Of a stretch of 64,000 nt of DNA, positions 1 to 12,081 are shown in pieces. The notes below the pieces were generated by a model. That model was given only the letters and a program-made list of their open reading frames with translations, was not told the origin of the DNA and did no database searches. The stretch is from NCBI GenBank assembly GCA_029851415.1, contig CM056744.1, forward strand, positions 11,601,268 to 11,665,267, given 5' to 3'. This DNA is from Eretmocerus hayati. Taxonomy: Eukaryota > Arthropoda > Insecta > Hymenoptera > Aphelinidae. The position numbers were made by a program, and so were the translations under genes. Every line of letters starts with the position of its first letter. Position 1 is the stretch's first letter.

Positions 1-531
1 TTTGCATCATTGTGCTGTGTGAGCAATAATGAACATAATTCACAAAAATCAGCCACGTGATCAGAAAAATAGCATTCAAATAATTCCAGGCTGAGAATGC
101 CACATTGTATAAGACGCCTAGAATACTGCAAGGGTATCGCATATATATAAGCGTGTATGCATATTTTCAGGCGCTTACTGTACCATATGATTGACGACAC
201 CAACCACATGATCGCTATATCTATATTTACATTGCATGTCAGTTGCGACGTGATTGCGAGCCTTGATCTCCGCGATTGTACGCGATAACAACAATCAATT
301 CTAGTTCTTCCACAGCATCTTCTATCATCTCTCGTTCCCAATATCACCAAAATGTTTGCCACTTGCTCAAGAACCTTAAAAACAAATGCCAACGTAAGTC
401 GATCCCAAACAACTGTTGCTTCGTTTATTTCTTACGGAATTCTATAGATAACTCTCCCACCAATTTAAAATTCTAAAATGCAATGATCTTTACAATTTGC
501 ATCAATTTCATAGCGATTACGTAATTGAGTA
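1..531 (+). other. Exact duplicate of ETFA 5' region (probable assembly artefact)
   Basis: This block reads the same, base for base where I compared it, as 45774-46304 (constant offset 45773). It contains a phantom copy of ETFA coding exon 1 (ATG at 352, donor GT at 394) and stops inside ETFA intron 1, exactly where the run of Ns begins. A biological duplication would normally show some divergence and would not end precisely at a scaffold gap. I infer a contig end or haplotig that was scaffolded next to the neighbouring contig. It should not be counted as a second ETFA gene. Confidence 0.85.
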
Positions 532-631
532 NNNNNNNNNNNNNNNNNNNNNNNNNNNNNNNNNNNNNNNNNNNNNNNNNNNNNNNNNNNNNNNNNNNNN
601 NNNNNNNNNNNNNNNNNNNNNNNNNNNNNNN
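532..631. other. Assembly gap of 100 Ns
   Basis: There are exactly 100 consecutive Ns, the conventional placeholder for a scaffold gap of unknown size. The true distance between the flanks is not known. Any first exon of the serine protease homologue at 1197-1909 may lie in this gap or beyond it. Confidence 0.98.
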
Positions 632-1196
632 TTGCATGGCTTTGTAAGTCAGGATTGACACCTCGAATGTCGTGCCAACTCTCAAACCCCCCGACAAAAT
701 ATATGTCTCGTGAAAAGGCAGCATAATCTCAATTATCACTCTCTGATTCGGCAAAGAAAAAGTTTCCCAACACACCAAAAGAAGATGCTCTTGCAGGGTT
801 AAGGGCATGCGATCGTTCGCGCACCCATCTGAAGTTTGCCAAGGGTTTCCATTCGATTCTGGATTTGATAGAACAAAAACCAAAATCACTATTCTCTGAT
901 CTATTTCATCTCCATGGAAATTTCCAGATCGAGTTCATTCCATAACTCCATATAACTCACATTCAAACCACTCAAAAACAGAAGGATTTTTCAAATTTTA
1001 GAATCGACAAGATCTTCGTCTTTCCTACTGCACTGATTTTTTAAGCTCGCTTGACTAGTCTATATCTATGACAGAATCGACAATTTTTAATTGATCTTGT
1101 TATCCGTTCCTGAGTATCAACTATGCATGACATGAATACATCATTTGACTTCTTCGATAAAATAACATTATCAAGTGAAAATTTTCAACATTCCAG
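632..1196. other. Sequence between gap and protease exon, no gene seen
   Basis: I see no convincing coding exon on either strand. The last bases (ending in the acceptor AACATTCCAG at 1187-1196) look like the 3' end of the intron preceding the serine protease homologue exon. I could not find a signal-peptide exon here. Confidence 0.5.
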
Positions 1197-1909
1197 GCAA
1201 CGCCGACACAGATTCTGCTGCGGGTACAATTACAGGCGAAAGAACTTCTATCGAAGATTTTCCCTACATAGTTAGTTTCTATAATGGCAGCAAAGATCCT
1301 AAGCAGAGTCCATGCATAGGTAGCATAGTAAGTCGCAATCTCGTGCTTACAACGGCTTATTGCGCTGCAAAGTTCGAGACAAATACAAAAGTTATTCGAT
1401 CTGGGAGTAATGACAGAAAAACCGGAGGAAGGATGCACACGATTGCAATGAAATATTTGCACGAAGATTACAATTCTACGACGCTTAATCATAATATAGC
1501 TCTGATTCGAGTGGTTGAAAAATTTGATGATCCCGACAAACCGATTGTAGTGAACTACAATCCAGAACAAAGTAATGTCGGGAATAAGGGTGTGGTTGCT
1601 GGGTGGGGGAAAATAAATTCAGAAAATTGGATGGATGGACTATACGAGAGTAATGTCAACATAATTTCAGATGAAATTTTCCGTACCTCGGCACCTCACG
1701 CAGTTTTGGATCATTTCTTCTATGTAAAAGATTCCGATCCGAAAAATTCCACGTGTTACGGTGACGGAGCTCCGTTTGTTGTAGAAGAAAAAAATATGTC
1801 GTATATTGCTGGTTTCTTGACTCAACGGACTCGAGATTGTGAAAGAACTAGTATTGGCATCTTTATTGATCTTTCACGTTATTACAATTGGATAGTGGGC
1901 CACTTCTAG
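1197..1909 (+). CDS. Serine protease homologue (catalytically dead trypsin fold), last exon
   Basis: The exon begins after the acceptor at 1195-1196 and runs to TAG at 1907-1909, about 237 residues. The N-terminal part carries a zymogen-activation-like stretch (TITGER followed by FPYIVSF) in the place of the IVGG...PWQVSL start of chymotrypsin-family enzymes. The three catalytic motifs are recognisable but altered: TTAYC replaces TAAHC (His to Tyr), NHNIALI replaces D-DIAL (Asp to Asn), and GDGAPF replaces GDSGGP (Ser to Gly). The Cys pair around the first motif is kept (QSPC and TAYC) and the core motif VAGWGK is intact. It is therefore a secreted non-catalytic homologue rather than a protease. 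Such proteins act as cofactors in melanisation and clotting cascades and are common in wasp venoms and haemolymph; which applies here is unknown. The reading frame stays open upstream to 1175 but only with a GTG, so this is not the gene start. The first exon, with the signal peptide, is missing and probably lies near or beyond the gap. Confidence 0.8.
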
Positions 1910-2136
1910 ATTAGTTATATTTGATTGGATCAATACGACTTCATATTAAATGCTGATGGTTTTCAGGTTATATTGAAATACTGTCTTCTGATTAGGGCTG
2001 AATAATCGCTCAATTAAAGTAAAGTGCCATCTTTGGTGTGATTGTGAATGATCAATAAATAAGATATATTGTCAAACGCCGTACTTTTTAGCCAACCTCT
2101 ACTGATGATATGAACTAGAAATATAAGAGCATAAGA
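1910..2136. other. 3' flank of the protease homologue gene
   Basis: AT-rich non-coding sequence. An AATAAA at 2054-2059 (within GATCAATAAATAAG) is a possible polyadenylation signal about 145 bases after the stop codon. Confidence 0.4.
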
Positions 2137-2212
2137 AAAGTGTACCCAACTTGCCCCACTTAAGCCATTTTGCCAATAACCTTGGCCTACTTCAATATGT
2201 TCCAACATAGTG
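2137..2212 (+). mobile_element. Fragment of the AGGTAAGTG-type inverted-repeat element
   Basis: The sequence AAAGTGTACCCAACTTGCCC, followed by 'ttaagccattttgccaataa' and a stretch ending in 'atgttccaac', matches the left end of the elements at 28488, 35026 and 41137. Only this end is present, so it is a one-ended relic. Confidence 0.6.
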
Positions 2213-2725
2213 CAGCTCATTCCAAAACATGTTTTGAGGCCTTCATGATGAGGCAAGGTGAGATGAATTTTAACCAATCAGAGCCAGGCTATGTCAATTT
2301 TTCCGATACGGTACACTATTGCCCTGGGCGCGCACGCTCAGTTCGGCGCTAGAACGGTTTATTTCCCGAGCAAAGCGAAGGGAGTAAGTCCTAAGCGTCG
2401 GTAATGAGCCAACGAGCAACGGGCAATTATAATTCTTCATCGTGAGCGCCCTTAACCGCGTTTGAAAGCGGATTTTTGGGTTAAAATGATGAAAGTGGTT
2501 TTCTGCGAGTTCGTAAGAGGATGGACCCGAAGAACCCCCATAATTTGAAAAAGTGTACATCGGTGATAAAAAGCGGAAGCCCCTTCATATTGCCTTGCAA
2601 ATACACACGAAACTTTTGCAGGTGAATCTTTCTTACCCGGCGGTGTGGCAAGGGACAATCCAAGGCGGATGCACATAATATGAAGCGTGACGTTCACGCG
2701 AGAGCGATACCTTGCATCGTTTGCT
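2213..2725. other. Intergenic, no gene seen
   Basis: Mixed-composition DNA with a CpG-richer patch at about 2320-2450. The short open frames on both strands show no family motif and no splice structure. Confidence 0.4.
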
Positions 2726-3510
2726 CATCCAATAACCTAAAACCCTTAAATAACCTACCCACCTGCGACTCTGAACCCTTAACCAACCCAACCACCTGCA
2801 ACCCACAGCCCTCAACGAACCCACGCACCCACCCACTCATCCACCCATCCATCCATCTATGAGAATGTTGGACGGATGAATCCTTGCAGTACATGCCGAA
2901 TTGCAACCCAGGTCAACTCAACCCAACCCAACCAACCTCAAACTAACCCGGCCTAACCCAACGCAACGCAACCAAACTCAATCCCGTCCAATCCAATCCA
3001 ACTCAAACCGACTCGACCCGATACAACCCTAGCGAGCCTAGCCCATAACCCAACCCCAGCCAACCCATAATTCAACCCGACCCAACCCAACCCATATCAC
3101 AACGCGGCTCATTCCAGCCCCGCTCACCCCCTTCATCCCAACCCATCCCGTCCCAGCTTATCCTATGTGAACCTAGCCCAGTCCAGTCCAGCCCAACTCA
3201 TCTTACTCCTTCCTGCCCTGGTGCATCCTATCCCATCACATTCCACCCTCCCCATTCCAACCCACTCCATCCCCCACCCCAGCCTATCCAACCCCATCCC
3301 AACCCAACCCAATCCCTCCGATCCCCTCGGATCCCATCCCAACCCAACCTAACCAACCCTTTCCATCCCATTCGATCCCACGCATTTCAGCCCAGCCCAG
3401 CTCATCACATGCCATCACATCTCATTCCTTCCCATCTTATCCCATTCCAACCCAGGCATCCCGCCCCACTCCATCCCATTCCAACCCATTCCATCCGCCC
3501 ATGAAAATTT
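2726..3510 (+). repeat. Degenerate CCCAA/CCCAT-rich minisatellite
   Basis: About 780 bases of C- and A-rich plus strand built from imperfect 5-10 base words such as CCCAACCCAACC, CCCATCCCA and CCAGCCCAGCCC, with almost no G. The strand asymmetry is very strong. The unit length drifts along the tract: CCAAC-type words dominate at 2900-3100 and CCATC-type words at 3200-3500. The open frames crossing it are by-products of the repeat. Confidence 0.85.
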
Positions 3511-4500
3511 TGAACTCGGTTGGACGGATCATTCATTGTAGCATTATCGAGTCGAGATGGGGTCAACTCAAATGAAGGACGCGGAATTTTATCAAATTAT
3601 ATGGAGCCACCGTCGATGCAGTGTTCAATTGACATTTAGTGCAGCTTGAATCTACTGTTTCCGTGGCATACTTTCCGTACCACAGACCGATAGTGTCATC
3701 CGTGAATAACTGGAAGAGAATAATTCGCTTGATATCGCTTGAGTTGTCTTACTCGCTCATTCACTCTTATTAATAAATATCAAGATATCTCGAGAATACT
3801 CAAAATACTAATTGTAAAATCAAAAACGTCAGTTGGAGAGGAAATCTCCATATTCTGTCATATCATGGAACATGTATTCTATAAACAAGTAAAATGATTC
3901 TTAATCCCTGAAAATTATCATTCGCAACAGAAAATAACTATACCAGAACGGCTCACGGTGGTTTCACCTTCCTGCGCGTGTCGTCGGCACGCACATAATT
4001 TTTTTCATGATGGCTCAAGCTCCCACAGTGTTGAGTCACTGATCAAATCAAAGATCCTCTCTTAAAAAATTCCATATCGAACCAAAATTACATATTTGTC
4101 GAATTCATCCTTGGTTATGCAAATACTTAGCAGATGATGTATCACTGCAGTCAAATAGTACTTTCATCAACCGAGAGTTCCATCACATCAACCCACGATA
4201 GAATATATAAACACAGATAAGATTGAACCCAAAAATTTCATGCAATTGACACAAGTTCTACTTTACTTTGATATTTCGATAAGATTTTCCACCATGCATT
4301 GATATTGTATCCGTTGCATAGAATCCTGTTATCTACAAAGGATATTGCGTGGATATGGATTTGAAGATCAGAATCGATGATAGTGTCCCATATTCACACC
4401 AATATCGGAACCGTCATAGGAAGTGCATCAAGATTCTTCAAATCTATCCAATTTTCGTAATTGTGTCAGTCAGTATACATGAGTGATTTTTCAGATGCAC
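3511..4500. other. Intergenic, no gene seen
   Basis: AT-rich sequence leading up to the promoter at 4511. No open frame with a recognisable protein and no clear repeat. Confidence 0.4.
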
Positions 4501-4510
4501 TCGGTCACTA

Positions 4511-4517
4511 TATAAAA
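4511..4517 (+). promoter_or_regulatory. TATA box of the cystine-knot peptide gene
   Basis: TATAAAA lies about 30 bases before the likely start of transcription near 4542. It is followed by a short non-coding exon that ends at the strong donor AAAG|GTGAGT (GT at 4583), and the next acceptor TTTTCGCAG ends at 5870, just before the ATG exon. A strong TATA box fits a highly and tissue-specifically expressed secreted product. Confidence 0.6.
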
Positions 4518-4541
4518 GACCCTGGGTGACGGATATGAATC

Positions 4542-7500
4542 GATAGTTGTGATTGAAACTACGAGCAGGTTGCACGTGAAAGGTGAGTCGAATATCGTCA
4601 TACTTTTGCCAGTATTGATAGATGATATTGCATTGAGAATTTGGTGAATGATTTTGTTTTGGAAAAATTAATTATCACTGTAAGATTAGGATGGATGGAA
4701 GATTCGGTTAATTTTGATTCGACATTGATTTGTTTGAGCCTCACAGTGGTTTCCGCGACACTTCATATTTTTTTATTTGCTTGTCGTTTTATATGACGAA
4801 TAACTATGAAACATCTGCAAGATATTGGATTTTGGGTTAATTTCCTGGAAGTCACCAGCAATGAATGATATGAATATGAATTTGAAACAGAAGGTTTTTA
4901 TGAATTATATTTTTGTAGCTTGATTCCATGATTCATTACAGACCGGCTGAATTTCAACTCATTCCTCGTATTCAAAACAACTCTCAATAGAGAATTCAGA
5001 CGAAAATATGGCCTTTTTGAGATTTTCAATTTTCATAATTCCTCATGAAAATCCATACTCGATCAGTTTGCGTGTATCCCTACTGCATAGCGATGAAAAT
5101 TGACGTGTAAACATGCACTCGACAATATGCAACAAGATTCATGAGAATATCTCAACTAGTTGCCGCAAATTGTTGCAACTTTAGTGATCGGAACTCTCAA
5201 AGGATAAGGATTCAGACAAAACAAAAAGGAAGGGTCTTTCCTTTTTGTCTCTACATTCATATTTTCTGCTGCCAAAACGATTAGAGATGTTGACCAATTT
5301 CACCTGTCAATTTTGTATGAATTTAGCCAACAATTACGATTTTTCTATCGATTCGTGAAAATTCATAGACACATCATTCAATCATCCTTTAGAACTCTAA
5401 TCATTGATCATGTTGTCAATTTCAATCGAGTCATTGATATCAAGTCTAGGATCAGTCTCAATTTTACTGTGAAATATTTCATGCAGCTGTGTACTCGTGT
5501 AAAGTTTTCCTATCGCTCAAATTGAGGAGGCATCACCCGCAACCACAAGTTCAACTTCGTTGAAAATCTAATCAAATTATTTCGAAACTTGAAAGAATTC
5601 TGTAAAATTTTCTCCAGATGAAAAGAGTTTCTAGAAGCTATAAAATGGAGATGCACTATAATTCAATGCATTGAGTTTAATTGTGAAGGGACTTCTCACT
5701 TGAATTTGTGTCAGAAAAACTAATGAGTTCAAGTCTTTCAATCTATCTGAAATCGGTACCCATGAATCATCTGAAGCGTATTCATTTCCTCCTCATCAAT
5801 TCAAACAATAGTAACCACGATTTATATGGAGCTGGGATTTTTTAAATAAGAAACTTTTCAATTTTCGCAGGTATAACACAAATATAAGTGAAAATGTGGA
5901 GAGTTTTGGCTTATTTCGTTATGGCAGCAATTGTCGTTGCCTCATCTCTGCCTCAACAATATCTGGAACCAAGATGGGGATTCGAAGATGATAACAACAT
6001 CGATGATCAATGTAAAGGTTGGGGATCCAAGGTGAGTCTATCCAAAATGATTCCTCTCTCATTCCTTGATTCTCAATTGCCTGTGTGATTAAAGCACAAA
6101 TATGCACGATAGAGTCGACTTCGGTCTAAGTACCCGCAGCTCACTCGTTCAAAGTACCACTGCAATTTTCCCGTTCTGACTCTCATACTACTGATTTCAT
6201 GATCGAAGTTAATTTACAGTCAGTGGTTGTGCTGTTTTGCGATTTGATCTCAAAATATTTGGATTGTACTACAGAAATATTCAAAATATTTCACATTTTG
6301 TTGATATACGTGAGTGCTGAGGAGAAAAATTGTGTACTACGGAAGTTGATTTAGGTAATTTCCATATCGGTTTAGATCGAATTTCAGTTTGGAATATCAT
6401 ATTCCAAACAAATCGAACGAGTGCCATTTTCTCAGCATGCAGAAGTGAAATTCCTCGGTTTTTTCCTGGAAGGTTTCCTCATAAATACTAGCTTGCAAAC
6501 TCTATGGCGAATTCCACTACTAAATGAGAAATTACTACCTCCCATCTACTAGGGAGGTTTTACAGAATTAGTCCATCGTTGATGTATTCAGTTGTCCTTA
6601 TCATTTCAATTCATCCTCAAGCACAGCCCTGTCGAAAACTTCCAATCAGTTTAAAAGTCATATCTTACGCATAAAATCTCTCAAAAATGCTGACTATTTC
6701 AAAATATTCGTTATCCTGTCTTGAGAACTCAATTTCATTCAATTGATCACGCAAATCAATAGCATAGTATTGAAAAAATGAGAAAAAATTAAAAATTTTT
6801 GATATCTTACAGTGCAGTGGAAACGATACATGTTGCAGCATTCTAAAGTGTAGTAAAAAGAAAGGTGTCTGTTCCATCTTGGCAGGACTCTGGGATGATA
6901 CAGATTGCAGCCCTTTAGGAGCATCGGTGAGTTTACATTTATTTACCAGAAATATTCAACTTCAAATTTCTCAGAGCTTTTAAATAATAAAAGAATTCAT
7001 CCGAATAGTGTTCTACGGACAGTGACTGCTGTTCAAATCATTGCGAGCAGGATATGCCGAGGAATTGGGACTTTTGGCCAAAAGAAAATACCGGTCACTG
7101 CACAAACTCATCTTCGAATTCAACGACTTTACCCCCAGGATCCGAGACTACAACGCTTAGGAGTCCAACATTCTTGGAATATCCTTGATCTGAATTCGAT
7201 TTGAACTACCTCAAGGATATACAAGTGCAGGCTAATCAGGATGATTACAATAAGTGACAGACACTTTTTATATTGTTATCAAATTCATCTGTGAGATATT
7301 TTACGTGAAGAAAATGTATAAAGTGATTTTACCGGTGATCCCTCAGTTATGTGACATTTTTTGGTTTTGAAATTATTGGTCTACGCAGAATGAGTCTATG
7401 AAATGACCAAATTCTCTAAGAATGATGATTGAATGTACAGATTAGTGGTGCATATCAAAGACGAAGCAATGTAACAAAATTGATTGTAAATTTTTAGAAA

Positions 7501-7560
7501 ATCATCTTATTCGGTATTATAGATAAAAGGTCTGATCTTGTACTGATTTAGCAATAAACA
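4542..7560 (+). CDS. Secreted inhibitor-cystine-knot (knottin-like) peptide
   Basis: Proposed gene: non-coding exon about 4542-4582; coding exons 5894-6031, 6813-6926 and 7051-7188, all joined in phase 0 at GT-AG introns; AATAAA at 7553. The product is about 129 residues. Residues 1 to about 18 form a clear signal peptide (MWRVLAYF start, hydrophobic core, small residues before the cut). The mature part has six cysteines spaced C-x6-C-x5-CC-x4-C-x6-C, the classical inhibitor cystine knot framework. A seventh Cys follows in coding exon 2 and an eighth in exon 3, suggesting a fourth disulfide. The last roughly 30 residues are rich in Ser, Thr and Pro and look unstructured. Knottins of this spacing include ion-channel-directed venom peptides, protease inhibitors and phenoloxidase inhibitors; the sequence alone does not say which. 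The framework and splicing are seen; a venom or immune role is inference. The third-exon choice is the weakest point, because an earlier acceptor (CAG ending at 6974) would give a stop after two residues. Confidence 0.72.
7553..7558 (+). terminator. Polyadenylation signal of the knottin-like gene
   Basis: AATAAA about 365 bases downstream of the stop codon at 7186-7188. This is the first canonical hexamer after the last exon that I noticed. Confidence 0.45.
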
Positions 7561-10500
7561 TTTTCGAAAACTACCAAGCAGTTATGAAATATGTCCATCT
7601 AGCTTCGTCTTCCAACTCACCCTTCTCACTCCAATATCCGAATATATCATCCGTGTGTGGCTTTGAGTCCGTTAGGTAAAGCGTAACCATTCATAGAAAT
7701 GTATCACTTATGTGAAAAATAGGTGAAAAACATCAAAATTCTTACTTTAGGACTTTCACTTATTTTATCCCCAGAGAGCGCTGGAAAAAAAATGTTCACA
7801 CAATTTTCGCAAAAAGTAGATACTTTGCATACACGAATATTTTTTTAGAGTTTTCCCCACTACCATATGAAAATCATGAATCTTGTGACACTTTGTATAT
7901 CTTCTTGGGAATATACACTCCAGCTGAAAATTGTTAATCCTGTGATGTCAAACATCAAATGAGATACATTTCAAATTTTTCCAAAATTTCCGCCTCAAAA
8001 TCTAAAAATTCTTAATTCGGACTATATTTTCGTACAGATGAACCTCATGACCCAAAATAAATAATATTTATCAAATAAAAAGAATCTTTACGCACTTTCT
8101 TCAGCCCTGCAAACGTATAACACCCGAACACTCGTATAGACGCATGCAAAAGGCAAAACGAAAGGTCATCGCTCTCGATTATCATAATCAGGCTCAGCTC
8201 ATGAAATCGTTAGACACGTAGATATAATATCTATGCAAGTGCACGCGTACCTCGAGCACTCCTTATTCATAAATTCAATTACACTCATACAGAAGCTTCT
8301 ATACACACACACATTTACAAATAACGGACATGATATATCCACACACAGTCACATCCTAATTCATGTATATGTGTAGACTTATTTGTATGTGTGTGCTCAC
8401 CCTAGAAGTACACAAGCGCATGTTAGACATTCGAGTGAGTCTTGAATCAGCAAAGGTTTGCTTCCGTGATTCTGAATGTAAAAAAAAAAAAAAAACTTGG
8501 TTAGGTAGCGGGTGAGGAATCCCGAGCGTACTATAATAATCGATTCTCTGCGCGCGCCTTCCTTGTATCTATAAATTTAGATCTTCTCATCCTATGTATA
8601 TAAGCATAAGGATATAATTTATCCCTAGTGCGGTGAATTTGCATAAAAGGGCTGTGTGATGTATGAATATGTTCGGGAAGTACAGTAGGGAATTTATTAT
8701 AGAGCGATACGCAAGAGTTAGCATCGTCGGTGAACTAATTGATTGAATGATTTAGGGTTTTATGAGTTTGATTAATGAGGTTCGGGAAGACTGATGATTA
8801 TTGGTGATTTATATGGGTTTGAGATGTTTTCCGGGTTCTTTTTACTTCACGGAGTATTTGGATGATCACGGATACTGAGATGGATTTTTGGACATTGAGT
8901 TTTGAGGTTAGAAGGTGACGTTTACGCGATGTTAGCTGGAGAACCTGGGAAAATTCGTTACTTCAATTGACCATTTTAATTCGACTCATTACGAACCCCC
9001 TTTTTTCGAGGTTGAAGAAAATTATTTCAATTTTCGCTTGGAAGCTACGAAAAATCCACAATGTACAACTTGCTGTCGCACACCTTTAGCTTGAAGTAAA
9101 AAATAATAGAAAACTTGGTTAAACGTTTCAACGACGTGATGTATCTAATGTAACGATCGAAACTAATCAATATGGGTCATGAATTTTTCTAGAATCTTCT
9201 AATGTGGGAGCGAAGGATACACAAGAATAATGATGATTTGAGTGGTGGAGTGACATCGCTAACATAATAATTCTCATCACAGATATTATCTCGAGTGGAA
9301 ATCGGCACTTCCTGGGCCAAACATGCGTGACATATTGGAGTCAAATTGGCCCTAGGCGTGAACAGTTTGACATTTCTCCGAGAGCATCCGGCATTTTGCT
9401 CATAGAATTTTTTTGGTTGTACTTGATTGCCCTGAAATGGACGTGCGACATCACTGAGGCCTCAAATGGTTCCCCCAAAAACCCCAAAAATTCATTCGGT
9501 ACAAAAGTCATTCGATCAGAATTTTCAAGTTTCCGCATCTAAATGACCTCAGATATGATTTTCGGCCGGTGTTGCTGGCACTACAGAAGTACATACTTTT
9601 AGTATTTGTAGTCCCATGAATGAATTGGCTACGAATTACGGTAGTTCTTTCTTCATTATGTAAAGCAGTGTCGGTCGGATGCAAATGTACAATATCAAGT
9701 GTCATGTCGGTTCGAGACCTGGAAAAATTAGAAATAAATGGAAAGTGAAATCACATAACCTAAATGTCAAAAGTATCTCAACCCCGTGTGATCCTCGAAG
9801 TTTTGATAACTTTTGTATAATCAGCGAATTTCTCTTCTTTATTCAAAAAGGCTCAGTAGTCTCTCGCGCTGGTAAACCAAGAGGGATGGCGGGGGCGAAA
9901 ACAGATTGACTGAAAAGAAACGCAGATTGATTCTCAAAATTTTAATAATTTCCGTATAATCATATAACATCTCCTCCTAGTCCGGAACGACTTGTTAGCG
10001 TGAATATTCAGAAATCAAAACCGTAAACCATGGTTTAACCATAAATCAGGAGCCGATCAAGCATAGCGAGGTAGAATCGAACGATGGAACAACAGAACGT
10101 GGGATCTCTAAGCCAGTAACAAATGCTATGATTTTTTCTGATTTTAGCGACTTTTACCTCAAAAATTAGCAGCGCGGCGCGTGATGACTGCCCATAATGG
10201 GAAAGACTAGATGTTTCTAGCTCATAAGTAAGACACGCGAGGCATTCAACTTTTGAGCTGATAAAATTTAGTATTTTCCACTGTGCGCCTTATCTGCACC
10301 AACCAAAACTTGCGGGCTATTTTACGATTCTATTCGATGCGATCATAGGAATATTATACCATAACAGTGTAATATCTCTATGGATGCGATGCTGAGTAAT
10401 TTTTTTTAGAGCCATCATTCTCAGAGATTGACTCACAACAAATGATACAATTCAGTACCTACATGTACTACTATTTTTTCGACTCATCAAATTGAATTAG

Positions 10501-11780
10501 GCTTCTGCTCATTCACCTTCCAACCATAATCAAAATTTTTCCAACGAGGAATCGTAATTCATTGACACAAAAGACCGGAATATGACGGATTGCTATATCG
10601 AACCTCCTTACCTTGCAGTCTATATTTTTTAATCGTCAAGTACGATAACCACATCCTGCTGGAAGAAGTATTTCGGTAGCTATGAAACCAGATCTGCCGG
10701 TAATTCTTCAGAAATTAAAAATTAAATGAATTCCAGACTCATTATTTATTCATCACATACTCCACAATTAATCGGTCAATACATACTTCGATTCAAACTA
10801 TAAAATTTCTCATCACCCACATTTCCCTAACTTTCTTCATTGCACAGAATATATGGTTTTACGCAATCTTAGTAAGAAACGAGAAAAACCTATTCGTCGC
10901 AGAATCGAGCATGAAGTATACTTAAACACTGGTCCTGAGTGGAATGTCGTATCGTTGAAAAGCTGACGCTGGTTGTTTTTATATACTACACCTGATGCCA
11001 TCATCGTGGAATGGACTTTTAGCGGAAGACATTTACCAATGGAAATCCAATGGGACAGCTCGCGTAACTCGAACGAGATGACGTACTCGCTAAGTACACA
11101 TGTATAGGATACGAGATTACTCGAGTGCGCAACGACCCCATCGTCCTGTCACGTATCTAACGAACGGAGTACTTTTTGTTGTTCTTACGGATATGTGAAT
11201 TCGATATTGAATGAGATACCGATCTTTAGATCATTAGATGATATAGACGATCACAGAATGGAATGATTACGGTGTATTCCAATTTTTTGAATATTTTGTT
11301 GGTACTCAAGTTCCGGAATATCCTTATTTCAATCATGAATAAAAAATTTGGTCTTTTCTATTCACCGGGTTCAATTTAACCCCTGTCACCTTGGACTTCG
11401 CTTCCCAGGTTCACGAAAATTTTATGTCACGAAAATTATCAATAACTAGTTGAAAAATGATTTTAAAAAAAGTCAAAATTATAATACTGAAGTTTTTGGT
11501 TTTTCCCATTTTTCCCCAAAATTAAAGCATATGGAGACTTGGTTGTTGGGGGAACGTGTTCCTAGAGTTGCCACAGATTTTTCAGAATTTTTTCAGATTT
11601 TCCCCATGCACCAAATAAACATTATCACATGCATCAATTTTCGGCGATGTCTACTGGAGTAGAATAAATAAATGAGGGGGTTAATTAAATTGGAAATGAC
11701 TTTCATCCTACTGTGGACTGTTATGATCATGGACATCAAAATAATCTGGATAATCTCGCCGACTCGTATGTATTTTTATT
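7561..11780. other. Long intergenic stretch, no gene seen
   Basis: Roughly 4.2 kb with only short open frames and no recognisable protein motif. It includes an A16-type homopolymer near 8479, CA/AC-rich dinucleotide tracts around 8300-8400, and a small perfect palindrome TAAACCATGGTTTA near 10024. I see no RNA gene here. Confidence 0.4.
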
Positions 11781-11983
11781 AACCGAGTGATTTTGAACAG
11801 AGGAATCGAGAACGTTTGGATTTCGGAATTCTCCCCGCTTTGCAAGTGTCACGTGAGAATTTATGGAAAGTCGATAGACTCGTGGAAAAGTAAGCGATCA
11901 ATATTACATGAAAACCGCGGAAATTCGAACCCGGGACATTCCTTACGGAAGCCAAGTGTTCCAATCCCTAGACCACTACAGCC
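11780..11983 (-). mobile_element. tRNA-derived SINE head and tail
   Basis: Read on the minus strand, 11983-11915 resembles a tRNA: an A-box-like TGGTCTAGGGATTGG, an anticodon-arm-like region, and the B box GGGTTCGAATTTC. The first seven bases do not pair with any 3' acceptor strand, and unrelated AT-rich sequence follows for about 130 bases. It is therefore not a functional tRNA. The structure (internal RNA polymerase III boxes plus unrelated body) is that of a tRNA-derived SINE. The lower boundary is approximate. Confidence 0.6.
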
Positions 11984-12081
11984 TATCCTTCCGTCGTCTC
12001 ATTGACTAACATCTTCACAGACAGAATCCGAAGATGCCCGGGTTGCACTTATTCAAGGCTCGGCGCGTAGTGACGTATGTA

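Noticed and set aside
352..393. ETFA first exon copy at the window start
   Set aside because: Identical to 46125-46166 and ends at an N gap; treated as assembly duplication, not a second gene.
2726..3510. True telomere or subtelomere
   Set aside because: The repeat is too degenerate and unit length drifts; unique genes lie on both sides.
11915..11983. Functional tRNA gene
   Set aside because: The B box and A box are present but the acceptor stem cannot pair, and the anticodon arm is poor.
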